64,000 nt of DNA from Notospermus geniculatus (GCA_002633025.1 NMRB01000759.1:40100-104099), one strand, 5' to 3'; shown: positions 38,580-50,527, numbered from the stretch's first letter. Notes: generated by a model from the letters alone, not told the origin. Made by a program: numbers and translations.

Positions 38580-39390
38580 CTCCATTTGAATTGAAATGGA
38601 CAAAAAGTGCAATAACTAACTTATTATTCGACGGATCATCACCAAATTTTTATTGTAGGTACATCTAATGCAGATGCATGATATATCATACGGGTTTTCA
38701 AGTTGAACGACATTTATCAGTCACACAAGTCAAAGTTGCATTTTCCAAAATGGCTGCCTGGCAGCGGTCTGTGAAGTCCGATCACGCTGAAATTTGCTGT
38801 ACACATGAAGGCTACAAAGATACATACTTGTTCAAGTTCAGAACATTCTAGCCCCAAAATTTATTGAGCTATGGTCCAATGCTCAATTTCCAAGATAGCC
38901 ACCTGGTGGCCGTACTTGAAGTCCGATCGGACCGAAATCCGCCACAGACATACAGGGTACCTAGATACATCATCACACCCAATTTGAACAATCCAGGACA
39001 AATAGCCACGAAACGTGCCACCCGACAATGAAATTTCGAACTTTGACCTCTGTGACCTTGAAAATTAGGTCAAATCAAAAACCCGGGTGATATGTCGTGT
39101 ATCCTCATAAGATGTACCCACCATAAAAATTTGGTGATGATCCGATCAACAGTTAAGGCGAAACTGCACTTTAAAGGTTTTCGGTTTATCCCCCCTGGTG
39201 GCCAAGCCAGGAATCAGATCGGACCGAAATTGGGTGTCATAGGTCATTTGACCTAGGGGTATATGTGTACCAAGTTTCAGGTCAATAGCCCCAGCGGTTA
39301 CAAAACGTGCCCTGCTAACGGACGACGACGACGACGGACGACGACGGACGACGGACGCCAAGTGATGGCTATAGCTCACGAGTGAGCTAA
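38580..39390 (+). repeat. Dispersed CCACCTGG-module repeat, copy 2
   Basis: The same modules as at 33.4-34.4 kb (GCCACCTGGTGGCCGTACTT, then GTCCGATCGGACCGAAAT), ending in the (GACGACG)n stretch at 39318-39357 and AGCTCACGAGTGAGCTA. Confidence 0.7.
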
Positions 39391-39869
39391 TAAAAATAGC
39401 AATGGTCGATTTTGAACTTAGTGAGCCGTTTTCTTGGAAACAGTGGAAACTGCTGAGGAAGAAGAAGAAAAATCTTTTGCTAGTATAGTGATTACAATAT
39501 TGTCCCCACACTGAGGTGGTGGGGACAATAAATATGTTGATTTGATTAAAAGAGACGGTGGGGTGGAATATGTTCTCAAAGCGCCAGATCTGAGGCCGGA
39601 CTGTCGCTGCAAGTGGCATGTCAGGGACGAGCTCGTGTGCACTGGAGGGGCAGCTGTCAGAGGGAATCGGAATCTGCATCCCTAATTAATTCAATTTCAC
39701 TAGAAAAATCGGCGCATGCTTGCAACTATGTCATGATTTCGTGAACGCTACCTCACCACAGTTTCCATTTTTATCGTCTCGGAGGCGAGACTTGGGAAAA
39801 CTCGAACCTAGGGCTCCAATTATGAAGCCGGGTACAGTACAAACTATACCCAGGGTATAATTTGTCTGA

Positions 39870-41165
39870 ACGACATGGAACCTGGGTGGGACACCCTAAT
39901 TCAAGATCCGAGATCCAAGATCCAAGATCCAAGACCCACCCAAAATGTTGTTCCAAAACTGAGCGAACTCCGAACTCTGATGGAGTAGGCCTAGTTGTGC
40001 CGATGGTATTGGTATTTAGACCCCATAGGCCCTTCTGTTTATTTTAACTGTCCACCAGGCCGAATCGGTAGATGTCGTCCTGGGTAACCCTAAAGTTTAC
40101 CCAGGACCAACCTGGGTAACCCTAAAGGTTAGAGGTAGAGGTAGGCCTAAAGTTGGGACAACATGCACGACCATGACGACAGACACCGTGCGATGAGGAA
40201 TTTTCGTGTGTTGCTTCATTGAAAACATACCAATTTCAACCTCGACCGCAGGTGAAAAAGTGCGCGAATTTTAAACTGGGTCAGCTTTAGTGCCCTAAAG
40301 TTTACCCAGGATCGTCCTGGGTAACTTTTAGGGTTACCCAGGTTGGTCCTGGGTAAACTTTAGGGTTACCCAGGACGACATCTACCGATTCGGCGTCAAC
40401 AAGCGGCACACTTCTCCAGCGGAGTGTCATAAATGTTAAAGCGATTTGTCAGCAAAAAAAAATTGAATGCAAAAGGGGACAAATCTTTGTTTACAAACAC
40501 TCATTTCCTGCATTCTGATTGGCTGTGAGGGCAATGTTTACAAACATCATGTTACAAAACGACTGCTGCCAAGAGAGTAGACAAGGTCGCAGGCCTGATC
40601 ATAGCATGGTGTTCCTTTCACTTGTATGAAACAACAGTATACAGGAGAGTTCATAGGATACTATTGGGTGACATTAGATGACAGTTAATCTCAGTCTGGT
40701 CCTATTGTTCAGCGACGGATTAAAATGAGACCATGACCATGACCATTCGGATATAACCAGACAATAGCGCGCTATTTTCACAATTTCATCCACCAACTTA
40801 TTGGATCAGACACTGTGCCTTTAATCCTACAGCCATATCGAGAACGGGGTCACTCGCAAGTTAGTGGTGGTATGGCATTGTTTGTAAATCATTGTAAATT
40901 TCTTGTGTTGCAAAAGAAGACACTATCGGCATATGAATGAGAATGAATGTTCACTAGTCTAGTCAAAAAGGGGGGTTTGAGAATGAATGTACACACTTGA
41001 AATAAACTCCTATCTTACCTTCTAGGGGCATATCTAGGAGGAATATAGGCCTACTATACTACATGTATACCAAAATTGTGGGTCTTGGATCTTGAATTAT
41101 TATTGGGTCTTGGATCTTGGATCTCGTATCTTGGATCTTGAATTAGGGTGTCCCAACCTGGGTAT
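39870..41165. mobile_element. Inverted-repeat element with tandem AAGATCC arms (about 1.3 kb)
   Basis: The left arm (39879-39942) reads ACCTGGGTGGGACACCCTAA, then tandem GATCCAAGATCCAAGATCC. The right arm (41085-41165) is the inverse (TCTTGGATCTTGGATC … TTAGGGTGTCCCAACCTGGGT). A second MITE (40059-40394) sits inside. No coding capacity. Confidence 0.6.
40059..40394. mobile_element. CCTGGGTAA-family MITE (336 bp), nested
   Basis: The ends GCCGAATCGGTAGATGTCGT and the inverse ACGACATCTACCGATTCGGC flank subterminal repeats of TTTACCCAGGA / TCCTGGGTAA. Same family as the elements at 48810-49446 and 58490-58610. Confidence 0.75.
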
Positions 41166-41168
41166 ACA

Positions 41169-41292
41169 TTGGGTCATATGAATAAAGACTAGCAAATGCT
41201 TTTTCTTGAATTTCGCAATACAAATGCACAAGGCAATGCTGTACAAATCTGAAGTAAAAGCATTTGCTAGTCTTTATTTATATGACCCATCG
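41169..41292. mobile_element. Small hairpin MITE (about 124 bp)
   Basis: TGGGTCATATGAATAAAGAC and the following TAGCAAATGCTTTT are inverted at AAGCATTTGCTAGTCTTTAT … ATGACCCA. Confidence 0.65.
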
Positions 41293-41559
41293 TATATACC
41301 CAGGACGACACTAACCCTTCAGCTTTTGTAATGTATTATATTTCACTGCAATATGAGTAATGTGGTCGTCAAAAGTTCACGGTTGATAGGGGCCTCACAG
41401 ATTTCACATACATGTAATAAGCCTATTGCACTTTGATAAATATACTGTGTGTCTACGCATGCCAGAACGAGCGGGCAAGCACAAATGTCATGTAATATTC
41501 TTGGACTTGTGTTAGTAATCACACAATATGTTGAAAGTAAGGTTGGAGGAATGCAGTTG

Positions 41560-41855
41560 ATTCTGCATTAAAGCTGAACTTAATAGATGTAAACCCCAAG
41601 CGGCAGAGGTAGAAATTACGAACAGCCACAAGGCACTTCCAAACTACCTCTGAAAACGATACACCCTCTCGGACGGTCACAGTTGGTTTCACTTGCCACC
41701 ACGCTCTTGAACAGTAAAGATCTCTGCACAGCTGCCGAATGAGAAAAAACGAAAAATAAACCGTGATGGCACCGAGATTCGAACCCACAACCCTCTGATC
41801 GATTCGCCAACCTCTTTCTGTACGCGCCACGAAGACTTCTTGCTTGCATGACGGC
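41560..41855 (-). mobile_element. tRNA-derived SINE, minus copy of a head-to-head pair
   Basis: On the minus strand the head near 41850 carries TCTTCGTGGCGCGTACAGAA (A-box region) and GGGTTCGAATCTCGG (B box). The tail matches the plus-strand copy at 41937-42205 over nearly its full length. Confidence 0.7.
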
Positions 41856-41936
41856 AATTCAGATCGCTTTATTTCCTCATGGAGATCTTCAAAACCACAG
41901 CGCCTTTATTTTGTAGATCGGCGTTGTATGTAAGCA

Positions 41937-42205
41937 GTCTTCGTGGCGCAAATAGAAAGAGGTTGGCGAATCAGGGGTTGTGGGTTCGAATCTCGGTACC
42001 ATAACAGATTATTTTTCGTTTTTTCTCATTTGGCAGCTGTGCTGAGATCTTTCCTCATCAGGAGCGTGGTGGCAAGTGAAACCAACTGTGACCGTCCGAG
42101 AGGGTGTATCGTTTTCAGAGGTAGTTTGGAAGTGCCTTGTGGCTGTTCGTAATTTCTGCCTCTGCCGCTTGGGGTTTATATCTATTAAGTTCAGCTTTAA
42201 GTTGG
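41937..42205 (+). mobile_element. tRNA-derived SINE, plus copy of a head-to-head pair
   Basis: Head AGTCTTCGTGGCGCAAATAG and B box GGGTTCGAATCTCGG, followed by a body including GAAACCAACTGTGACCGTCC and an end near AAGTTCAGCTTTAA. It lies 81 bases from its inverted partner. Confidence 0.7.
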
Positions 42206-42239
42206 TCTGCTTGGTACACAACAATGAGCAATTTTACAT

Positions 42240-43380
42240 GAGGTATACACGCAATGATCATTTCAGACAATAGTAATACATGTAGGCCTACGTAAAAATG
42301 TAAAAATACCTATTTTTTATGCCATAAACCTCACATTCCATGTCGTTTTTTTATCGCCATGCAATCTCTCCATGCCTGGAACTGCCAAGACCAATGCGTT
42401 TCCCCAGGCTAAATTCATACCGGTGTAAAAGAGTCTAATGTTCCCCGATATGTGATGTTCCCCAACAATTCAATTGCACTCTAGAGAGACCAAGATCCTG
42501 TAATCCTGTGACAAACAATACAGGGGGACATCAGGAGGGTGAGGACATTAGATTAAGCACACCTGTACTTCTGGAGTTTGTTTGGACCTAACCTAACCTA
42601 ACCCTTTAGAGAGTATAAAAGGCACTGGTGAAAAAGACACAGATAAACAAGGATTTCCTGTGATAAGAGTACCCTCCTAGCAGCAAACTATGAGTAATAC
42701 AAGCCTGGTGGCGACAGGATTAACAAGCATCGGTTGTATACAAAACAACCAGTACAACAGACCTATCCACGGGAGAGAGCAGCATAATTAGCGCAATAAC
42801 ATAACGCAATACCGGTATATCGATCTACTACATTGTACCTGCGCACTGCGTATATAATTAGTAAACCACTTCACTCACTCACCGCGAATAAAGTAATAGC
42901 CACACGCGCTAAATAGACGTTGCAGGATAACCTCGAAATAGGCCTACATCACTCATCATAGAAAGGCAAAATTTTTAGGAATTATAAATTGTAATATACA
43001 ACCGACATCATATTTCGCCGCCTTCTATTTTTATCGTGTACAATCCGNTCCGTAAAAAATTCACAGCATTTCTGTTCGAAAATTCTCACAAAAATAAAAC
43101 AAGCATACTAGAATATGACTGCAAGCCAAATTTCAAACCTGTTGCTCCTTCAACAACTAAGATATAGCTGAAAATATTGCCAGACATACACAGACATGCC
43201 AGACATACACAGACATGCCAGACAGTGTTGAAAATAAGGGTCACCTTGTGAATCAATAATAGTCACAGGTACAAAACATAGCCGGGCCAGGTGTTTGCTG
43301 AAAGTTTTGGGGACGAAACTGGCGATCACTGCAGACAAACCCATCTTCATGCAACGGAGAAACCTCTGTTTTAGTCCCTA
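42240..43380. other. Non-coding stretch, nothing recognised
   Basis: About 1.1 kb. A TATAAAA at 42609-42615 and a small tandem duplication ACACAGACATGCCAGACAT near 43185-43220 are the only notable features. Confidence 0.35.
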
Positions 43381-43396
43381 CTGAGTTATCATTTAT

Positions 43397-43427
43397 TATG
43401 GTTCCCGATCATGAAGATCGGGAACCA
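43397..43427. repeat. Perfect 31-base hairpin
   Basis: ATGGTTCCCGATC at the left and its exact inverse GATCGGGAACCAT at the right, with a five-base ATGAA loop between the arms. It is possibly the end of an inverted-repeat element. Confidence 0.6.
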
Positions 43428-43448
43428 TATTGTTTTTGGTCGTGGTGT

Positions 43449-43453
43449 CAGTG

Positions 43454-43488
<35 letters not shown>

Positions 43489-43489
43489 G
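43449..43489 (+). repeat. TCTG microsatellite
   Basis: About ten uninterrupted TCTG units within a longer TG/TC-rich tract. Confidence 0.9.
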
Positions 43490-43784
43490 TCCGTCTGTCA
43501 CGCCTCCATATCTTATCCCCTTCAACAGCTACAGCTCTGGCAACACATCCTACCCCTAGGTTTGTCAACCAGGGCAATCCAATGAGCTAATCATTTTCAA
43601 CATCAGATGCCTCTATCATGATGTAATCAACATATCAGACTTGATATTTTGTCCGTCACGCTTTTATCTGATGCCATAACTCAGCTCCTTTAACACCTAG
43701 TGCAATGGAAATAGGTTCTACTCTTAGGTTTTCACACCCTACGAATCCAATGGACTCGTTACTTTTGATCTGAGATGTTGGGGT

Positions 43785-45620
43785 TATGGTGATATCGATA
43801 TCACAAAGGGGCTGGGCAGAAATGAAGGGTTGTTACAAGTTCGGCATAACTCTTAAACTACTGTTTCGATTTGCTTGAAACTTGCACAGATGATGCTTTG
43901 TACTAAATGATTAACAACTATGATGAAACAAAAACAATTGCATTACTCTTTACTAATTAGGGAGACAATGCTTGATTTCAGAGGCCTAGAAAGACGAGGA
44001 ATAGTCATTATTTCACCGCAGAATTTCACATGGGCCTATTTCACATAGAATGCTAACAAGTTTGTATGATATGAGTTAATTATTTTAATTATTTTCTACA
44101 AAAAAATTGTGTTTTAGATTTTTGGTTCGAATGCCTAACCTCTGCAAGTTGAGCAAGCTTTTACAAAAGCCATTCAAACCAATGTGAAATCTGACCACAG
44201 GCCTGGGAACCACTTTTCACGCAGAATGACTCAATCAAGCTATACACTGAGTGTAGCGGAGAATCAACAGAAGTCCGTTCTATTTGTACACTGCAGTCTT
44301 TATTTTATCACAGCTGTGAGTTAAAACTGTCTGGACCAGCCAGACAGACAGAAACAGCAACAGGAAACAGGAACAGGTTCACTGAAACAAATTAAAAGGA
44401 AAACTTCTCAGTAAAACATAACTTATAGCATAAAACATTTCCAACAGCAATTAAAACGAACAGCACCACACTTAAACGAGAAGAATACATGTATTAACCA
44501 AAACGTATTTTTGTAGACTTTTAGATGAAAGTTCTGATATGAAAATAACTCTATAAGAACCAGGCCGTGAGACGCACAGTTAGAAAGACCGGAAAACTAA
44601 ATAGGACCAAAAATATGCCGCACAGCAAGTAACTCAAATCTCAAATAACTAGAAAGCAAAGAAAAAGTACTTACAATAGTTCTGACCTCCCCAAACTCCA
44701 CCACAAAGAGAAAAACCAAAAATGGTGCCGAAAATACACCGGGGAAACAGCTCTCAACAACATAAAAACGTAGGCTAGAATGACGAGGAATGTGCACAAT
44801 TCCACGCCCCAGACTTACGCAACAAGGGAACCCGAAAAAGAGGTCATATGACTCCCGCCAAGGCGAGAATAAGTTTGTGGCGGCAAATTTGAAACAGAAA
44901 AAAGAAACCTGCGACAACACTGAGGGTACATTTCACATGAAATATCTTTGGTTTGAAAAAAATGTTGTTAGGACGCATGACGTGAGGGTCATTCGTCCAG
45001 CCATTCAACTGTTGATTCCATGTCATGTCCCTTGGTTTAATTGCGATCTACTGAATGTACCATTATGCCACGCTGTAATGCTTGCAATACAAACTGGAAT
45101 ACATTTGACCAACAACATTCCAACCTGAGGTGATTCATATGAAGTGTGCAATTCTGCTCTCAATGCACAGTTCCATTGGGTCATTTTGGGTGACATCACT
45201 GGTTCCCAGGCCTGTGGTCAGTTTCACATTGATTGAATGGTTTTGTAAAAGCTTGGTCAACTTGCAGAGGTGAGGCATGTGAACCACAAATCTAAAATAC
45301 TAATTTTTGTAGAAAATAATTCAAATAGTTAACAGATATCACACAAACTTGTTAGCATTTTATGTGACATAGACCCATGTGAAATTCTGCGGTGAAATAT
45401 TGACTATTCCTTGTCTTTCTAGGCCTCTGAAATCAGGCATTGTCTCCCTAATTAGTAAAGAGTAATGCAATTGTTTTTGTGTCATCATAGTTGTTAATCA
45501 TTCAGTACAAAGCATCATCTGTGCAAGTTTCAAGCAAGTCGAAACAGTAGTTTAAGAGTTATGATGAACTTGTAACAACCCTTCATTTCTGCCCAGCCCC
45601 GTTTGATATTTTGCGATAAC
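43785..45620. mobile_element. Element with very long terminal inverted repeats (about 430-bp arms)
   Basis: The left arm (about 43785-44235) and right arm (about 45170-45620) are inverted copies over hundreds of bases, for example GGGAGACAATGCTTGATTTC at 43960 against GAAATCAGGCATTGTCTCCC at 45428. The roughly 930-base centre has no recognised protein. It is probably a non-autonomous DNA transposon. Confidence 0.7.
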
Positions 45621-45786
45621 TTGCGATATTGTCAACTGAGCAACATGAAACAAGTCTTAGTTCATGCCTGCTTATCTAAGGACTGGACTATGTTAAAATG
45701 CTCAGCCTCACGTGTCCGGGTGATTGAGATATCATGAGATTTTGATATATCAAACTTGATAGTTTGAAATATCTCTGCCTGTGTTA

Positions 45787-46300
45787 GAGATAGAGGCATA
45801 ATATCACCCATACTTAGGTTACTGTGGATGTCCATTTTGATTATGCAATGACCTTGATGGTCAAAGGTCAAGGTCAAGGTCAAGGTCAAACTTGAGAATT
45901 TGAAATATCTATGCCCGTGATAGAGATAGAGACATAACATCACCCATACTTACATTATTGAGGCTGCCTATTTCGATTATGCAATGACCTTGATGATCAG
46001 AGGTCAAGGTCAAGGTCAAACTTGATAATTTGAAGTATCTCTTCCTGTGGTACAGGTACAGGCATGATATCACCCATACTTAGGTTATTGAGGATGCCCA
46101 TTTCGATTATGCAATGACCTTGACGATCAAAGGTCAAGGTCAAGGTCAAACCTGAGAACTTGAAATTTCTATGCCCGTGACAGAGGTAGAGACATGATAA
46201 TACCCACACTAAGGTTATTGAGGCTGCCCATTTCGATTATGCAATGACGTTGATGATCAGATATCAATGTCAAGGTCAACCATGAGATGAGTAATTGGCA
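45787..46300. repeat. Minisatellite, four units of about 130 bp, with AAGGTCA cores
   Basis: Each unit contains GATTATGCAATGACCTTGAT followed by two to four GGTCAA repeats (GGTCAAGGTCAAGGTCAA) and then CACCCATACTTAGGTTAT-type sequence. CAATGACCTTGA starts fall near 45845, 45981 and 46115, with a diverged unit at 46242. Confidence 0.8.
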
Positions 46301-46314
46301 CGAGATCAAGTTCT

Positions 46315-47190
46315 GTGGGATTTATCGCCGTAGTTCATCAATCAATGTATCCTGATATCTGTCAATGGATCCTGATCTCTATCAATGTATCCGATCTCAA
46401 TCTATCTTCATCTCTATCAATGTACAGTTCATGTATAAGTACCTGTACATCGGACGGGAACCATACGACATTTACAATGTCATCTTGTTTATATCGTAGT
46501 ACATGTATAATAATAGAATACCAAATTCAAACCAGAAACTGTCACTCTCGTCTAGAAGTCAATGTGTACAGAGGAAGAGGTCGGGAACGAAATTTGATTG
46601 GTTGTAGTAAAATCTCCGACAGCTACCGGCTAGACGACAATGTTTATCTGCAGCCGGAATTCCCTTCTTCATGATAACGTTATTATTGGTCGGCAATCTT
46701 ATTCCAAGATTCAACAAATTCCATCGACTCTCATGCGTCAGCTAAACTGCCGAAATTTTGTGCCGAAGGTTCCATTTTTCTCAGCTGACTATTACAGAAT
46801 CAAGGTAATGTCATCGTCTTGCAATAGATAAACATGTTTAGAACAATATTTCAGCATATTGGTAATCTAAAAATCGATCTGATGACTTCAAATAATGCAT
46901 TTGAAAATGTTAGTCCAGGAGCTAACAGAGATGTAACCCACATCTCAGCTACAAAGCATACACTACAAAGCATACACTAATCATCCCCTATACGTTTAAT
47001 CAAGGATCCCTATCGTTCCAGTTAAGCAATACTTCTCAAAGTCAGAGGTCAAGGTCACAGTTGAGTTAACCGGCTTTAGAGAAGTAAACTTCTCATCGGA
47101 AACTATTGACATCGCTCTGATATCCTTCTCTTGTTTAGATTTGTGACAGACAAAATTTTGAGATTGATATGGCGATTTCACCCTGATCCA
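46315..47190. other. Non-coding stretch, nothing recognised
   Basis: No gene or element is recognised, apart from a short direct repeat ACAAAGCATACACTA at 46950-46980. Confidence 0.35.
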
Positions 47191-47307
47191 GATATCGGAG
47201 AATGAAACTGACAGCTTATCTAAAAGTTTGGGTCAACAAAGATGGGGTTGGACCTGTTTCCAGCCTTTCTAGCTGTCCTGTGGACTGCGGTGTGACAGAC
47301 AGAAAGG

Positions 47308-47354
47308 TGGACAGACACACACACGCACCCACGCACACACACACACACACACAA
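47308..47354 (+). repeat. CA microsatellite
   Basis: ACAC-rich tract of about 45 bases with two interruptions. Confidence 0.85.
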
Positions 47355-47369
47355 ACCGACACCAGAAAC

Positions 47370-47664
47370 AATTTGAATCTGATGGATTCGTCAATTCGGC
47401 CTCTTCCTCTTCCTCTTCGGCCTCTTCCTCTTTCCTATTCTTTAGAGCCTCTGAAAGCTTCCTTTCGAAAGAAGCCTCAGACTGAAACCAATCAATATGC
47501 TCTTGATACTTTTCGCTTGGCATAGCCTTGATGCGCTGTATTACTATGTCCACCACTTCTTCTCCAATTTCTGTTTGGGCTCTTTTCTCAGCCAGCTGCC
47601 CTCCCGGTCCGGCTAAGGTGCTCGCCCCTGCCCTTGCTCTCCCTGAAGATGAGAATGGTGACAT
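47370..47664 (-). CDS. Possible exon encoding an acidic helical segment
   Basis: The minus-strand frame gives a Gly/Ala/Ser-rich start, then EEVVDIVIQRIKAMPSEKYQ and a charged helix ending in a glutamate run. It reads as real protein but runs into microsatellite sequence. Part of it (TCTCTTTTCTCAGCCAGC-GGCCCTCC) is repeated at 47690-47720. I cannot name it, and it may be a decayed gene fragment. Confidence 0.25.
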
Positions 47665-48186
47665 GAATTAAAAAGGCTGTCTCGCAAGTCTCTTTTCTCA
47701 GCCAGCGGCCCTCCAGCTAATACTTCCAACATGTTCAAAGGTGCTCATTACTGTCGTGCTCTTCCTAAAGATGTGAATGGTAATATAAAAAGGCTGTCTC
47801 GCAAGTACACTCGGAGTCCAGTAAAACTGTAACACGAGTTGTAGGGGTTTCAATGCATGTAAATAGTTTTTTTTTACTTTTACATACTCCTTTATCAGGC
47901 TTATTAATAGTTGATTAAAATGCAATGTTGTGTTGTTTATCAAACATTCTCTTTAATCAAAAGCCTTACCTCTTTACACAAGATCCAAGTTTTTCGAGGG
48001 ACATTTTAAGTTACAGCTCGTAAGGCGAGGTGGCCTCTTTAATTGACATGATTGAGGAAACCTCGAAAATGGGAGTACAAAACCTGTATCATTGTTACGT
48101 GACTTTCACGACGGTGGCACAATCAGGCGGATACATTGCCCTTCGTCATAGTGCAGTTACACATATCTCTCGGACACCGAACCTCA

Positions 48187-48700
48187 CGAAGGCCATCTAC
48201 CAGCAGGGGCGGATCCAGGATTTTGCCTACGGGGGGGTGCAGACTGGGCCAAAAGGGCAATACCCTATGGAAAAGCCCAGGCCTCTTCAGAGAGACTAAC
48301 ATGCCCGCTGTACACGATCAAAATTTTCATTCAATTTTCTGAATATGCTCAAAAGAGGCCTACACATGCTGGTCGATACATTGAAGCCCCCACTAGGCCC
48401 GGAATCTGAATTTTTAAAAAATGCATGAAAAATTTGATCGTGTGCAGCGGGCATGCGATTTAAACATTATAACATCATATGCTATTAAACAACGGATTCG
48501 AATTCACATCGATTTCAGTTTGAAGCCCGGAATTCGAATTCTTTACGTGTCTAAAGAGCATCTTCGAGGAAAGGTACGAGTGAGCCCTGGACACGGCCGT
48601 AGTTCCTAGCAGCGAGCGCCACAGGCATGAGGCGAAATATCGGCGGGGGGTCCGGGGGGCCTCCCCCGGGAAAATTTTTGAAAATATGAGTGCTTTTACG
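48187..48700. mobile_element. Inverted-repeat DNA element
   Basis: The left side begins GGGGCGGATCCAGGATTTTG. The inner words GCCCGCTGTACACGATCAAA (48303) and TTTGATCGTGTGCAGCGGGC (48433) are inverted. The right side has GGGGGTCCGGGGGGCCTCCC followed by GGGAAAATTTTTGAAAAT, a composition common in invertebrate MITEs. Confidence 0.45.
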
Positions 48701-48724
48701 CCATTTCCCGGCATGGAAATGGAC

Positions 48725-49860
48725 TTTGATAATTTGGGGGTTATGCCACCTGGCGGCCATGTTGGATGTTCGATCAAGGCGAGACTTCACGTGCACATAA
48801 AGGTCAGTTACGCTGAATCGGTTAATGTCGTCCTGGGTACACCTCATTATTACCCAGGGTAATCCTGGGTAATCCTTTTTGTTACCCAGGATCGTCCTGG
48901 GTACAAATAAGGTACCTTAACATTACCCAGTTTTAAAATCCACGCCATTTTCCACCTGCACCCGTGGTTGCGGTACGTGCGTTCACATTCTCGCTGGCAA
49001 TTGCCCCTCCCAGTGCATATCATGGTGTCGCGTGCAAGCCACTTCAGTTTCGCATCAACTTTGACACCTGCTTTCAACTTGTATCTGCAATTACCGACAT
49101 CCACCAGATTTTTCTTCAGCTCTCTTCCTTTTGAAACGAAAATTCCATCCCTATAGGATGGAATAGATTGCAAATACGCCTGTAAATTGCAGTCTTTAAC
49201 GCGAGTTGCCATTCTGACAGCTGCTGACAATCACCACGTCAAAATGCACGTGTATAAATTCGTGGCGGGCTAGAATAAGATAGTACCGTTCCTCGGGTGC
49301 AGGTGGAAAATGGTGCGGATTTCAAACTGGGTAATGTTAAGGTACCTTATTTATACCCAGGATCGTCCTGGGTAACAAGAAGGATTACCCAGAATACCCA
49401 GGGTAATAATGAGGTGTACCCAGGACGACATTAACCGATTCAGCGTCATCTAGACGGAGCCACATAGCACATTTGAGCACTTTGGGTCAAGTCATTCCTG
49501 AGTTGTAGCATTTTGATGATTTTCGGGTTGTGCCACCTGGTGGCAATATTGGATGTCCAACCGGGCCGAAACTTTATGTGCACATACAATGTATAGATTA
49601 TCTAAAGGAGTCACATTTCAAATTTCAGCTCTCTGGGTCAAGTCATTCCCGCCTGAACTATAGCACTTTGATGATTTTCAGGTTATGCCACCTGGTGGCC
49701 ATATTTGAAGTCAAATCAAGCCGAAATATGACGTGCCCCTGAAGATCATCTGGAGGGAGGTTCAAGTTTGAGCACTCCGGGTCAAACCGTCCCTGAGTTA
49801 TAGCACTCAGGTGATTTTCAGGTTACGCCACCTTGCAGTCATATTTGATGTCCGATCGAG
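48725..49860 (+). repeat. Dispersed CCACCTGG-module repeat, copy 3, split by a MITE
   Basis: Modules GCCACCTGGCGGCCATGTTG, then (after the MITE) GCCACCTGGTGGCAATATTG and GCCACCTGGTGGCCATATTT, with GGTCAAGTCATTCC linkers. The MITE at 48810-49446 interrupts the word AAAGGTCATCTAG. Confidence 0.7.
48810..49446. mobile_element. CCTGGGTAA-family MITE (637 bp)
   Basis: The ends ACGCTGAATCGGTTAATGTC and its inverse GACATTAACCGATTCAGCGT head 150-base arms rich in TACCCAGG/CCTGGGTA. A TCA on each side (…GGTCA left, CGTCATC right) fits a 3-bp target duplication in the uninterrupted repeat copies. Confidence 0.75.
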
Positions 49861-49862
49861 TA

Positions 49863-50022
49863 TATGGGAAATGAAGGGATCCGGATGGAAGAGACAGCCG
49901 TTAAAAAAATGAGTAAAAACATACAAACCAGAAAATGGTAATATTTTAAGTAAAAACATAAAACGCCAGAAAGAGTAAAACATGTAAAATTCTATTCCGT
50001 CCGGATCCCTTCATTTCCCATA
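49863..50022. mobile_element. MITE with TA target duplication (160 bp)
   Basis: TATGGGAAATGAAGGGATCC at the left is exactly inverted at the right (GGATCCCTTCATTTCCCATA), flanked by TA on both sides (49861-49862 and 50023-50024). Confidence 0.8.
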
Positions 50023-50024
50023 TA

Positions 50025-50527
50025 CAGTGAAACCCCTCATGTGGACCATCCCTCTATTTGGACCACCCCTCTATGTGGATCGATTTTTGTCGGTCCCAAA
50101 AAAATCCTTCACATTTTCCTTTAGCTAAGTGGACCACCCCTCTACCTCGACCTGGACCACCAAAAGTAGGGTCCCAAAGTGCATGGTGACCCCTCTATGT
50201 GGACCAGAAGATGCAAAATCTAGGTATTCGCGTGCAAAAGCTAGATTTCACACCATAGGCTTTTTGCTGGTCCTAGTAATAAATAAACAATTAACACCTT
50301 TGGTGTAAGCTAGACAAAAACTCAGTCAAGCTAATCAACATTGAATGACTCACTCACATCGAAGGGGTAATTGAACATCAACATGGGATCCATCTGTGGT
50401 GAAAGTGGTAGTGTCACCGTAGGACTGCCCTATTTCGAAAATGCCAACCCCCTTTATGTGGACCACCCCTCTATGTGGACCAGTTTGACCCGGTCCCACG
50501 CGTGGTCCACTTAGAGGGGTTTCACTG
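50025..50527. mobile_element. Tc1/mariner-style MITE with TA target duplication (503 bp)
   Basis: The ends CAGTGAAACCCCTC … GAGGGGTTTCACTG are inverted and flanked by TA (50023-50024 and 50528-50529). Subterminal repeats of CTATGTGGACCA occur throughout. It abuts the preceding MITE and shares its TA dinucleotide. Confidence 0.8.
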
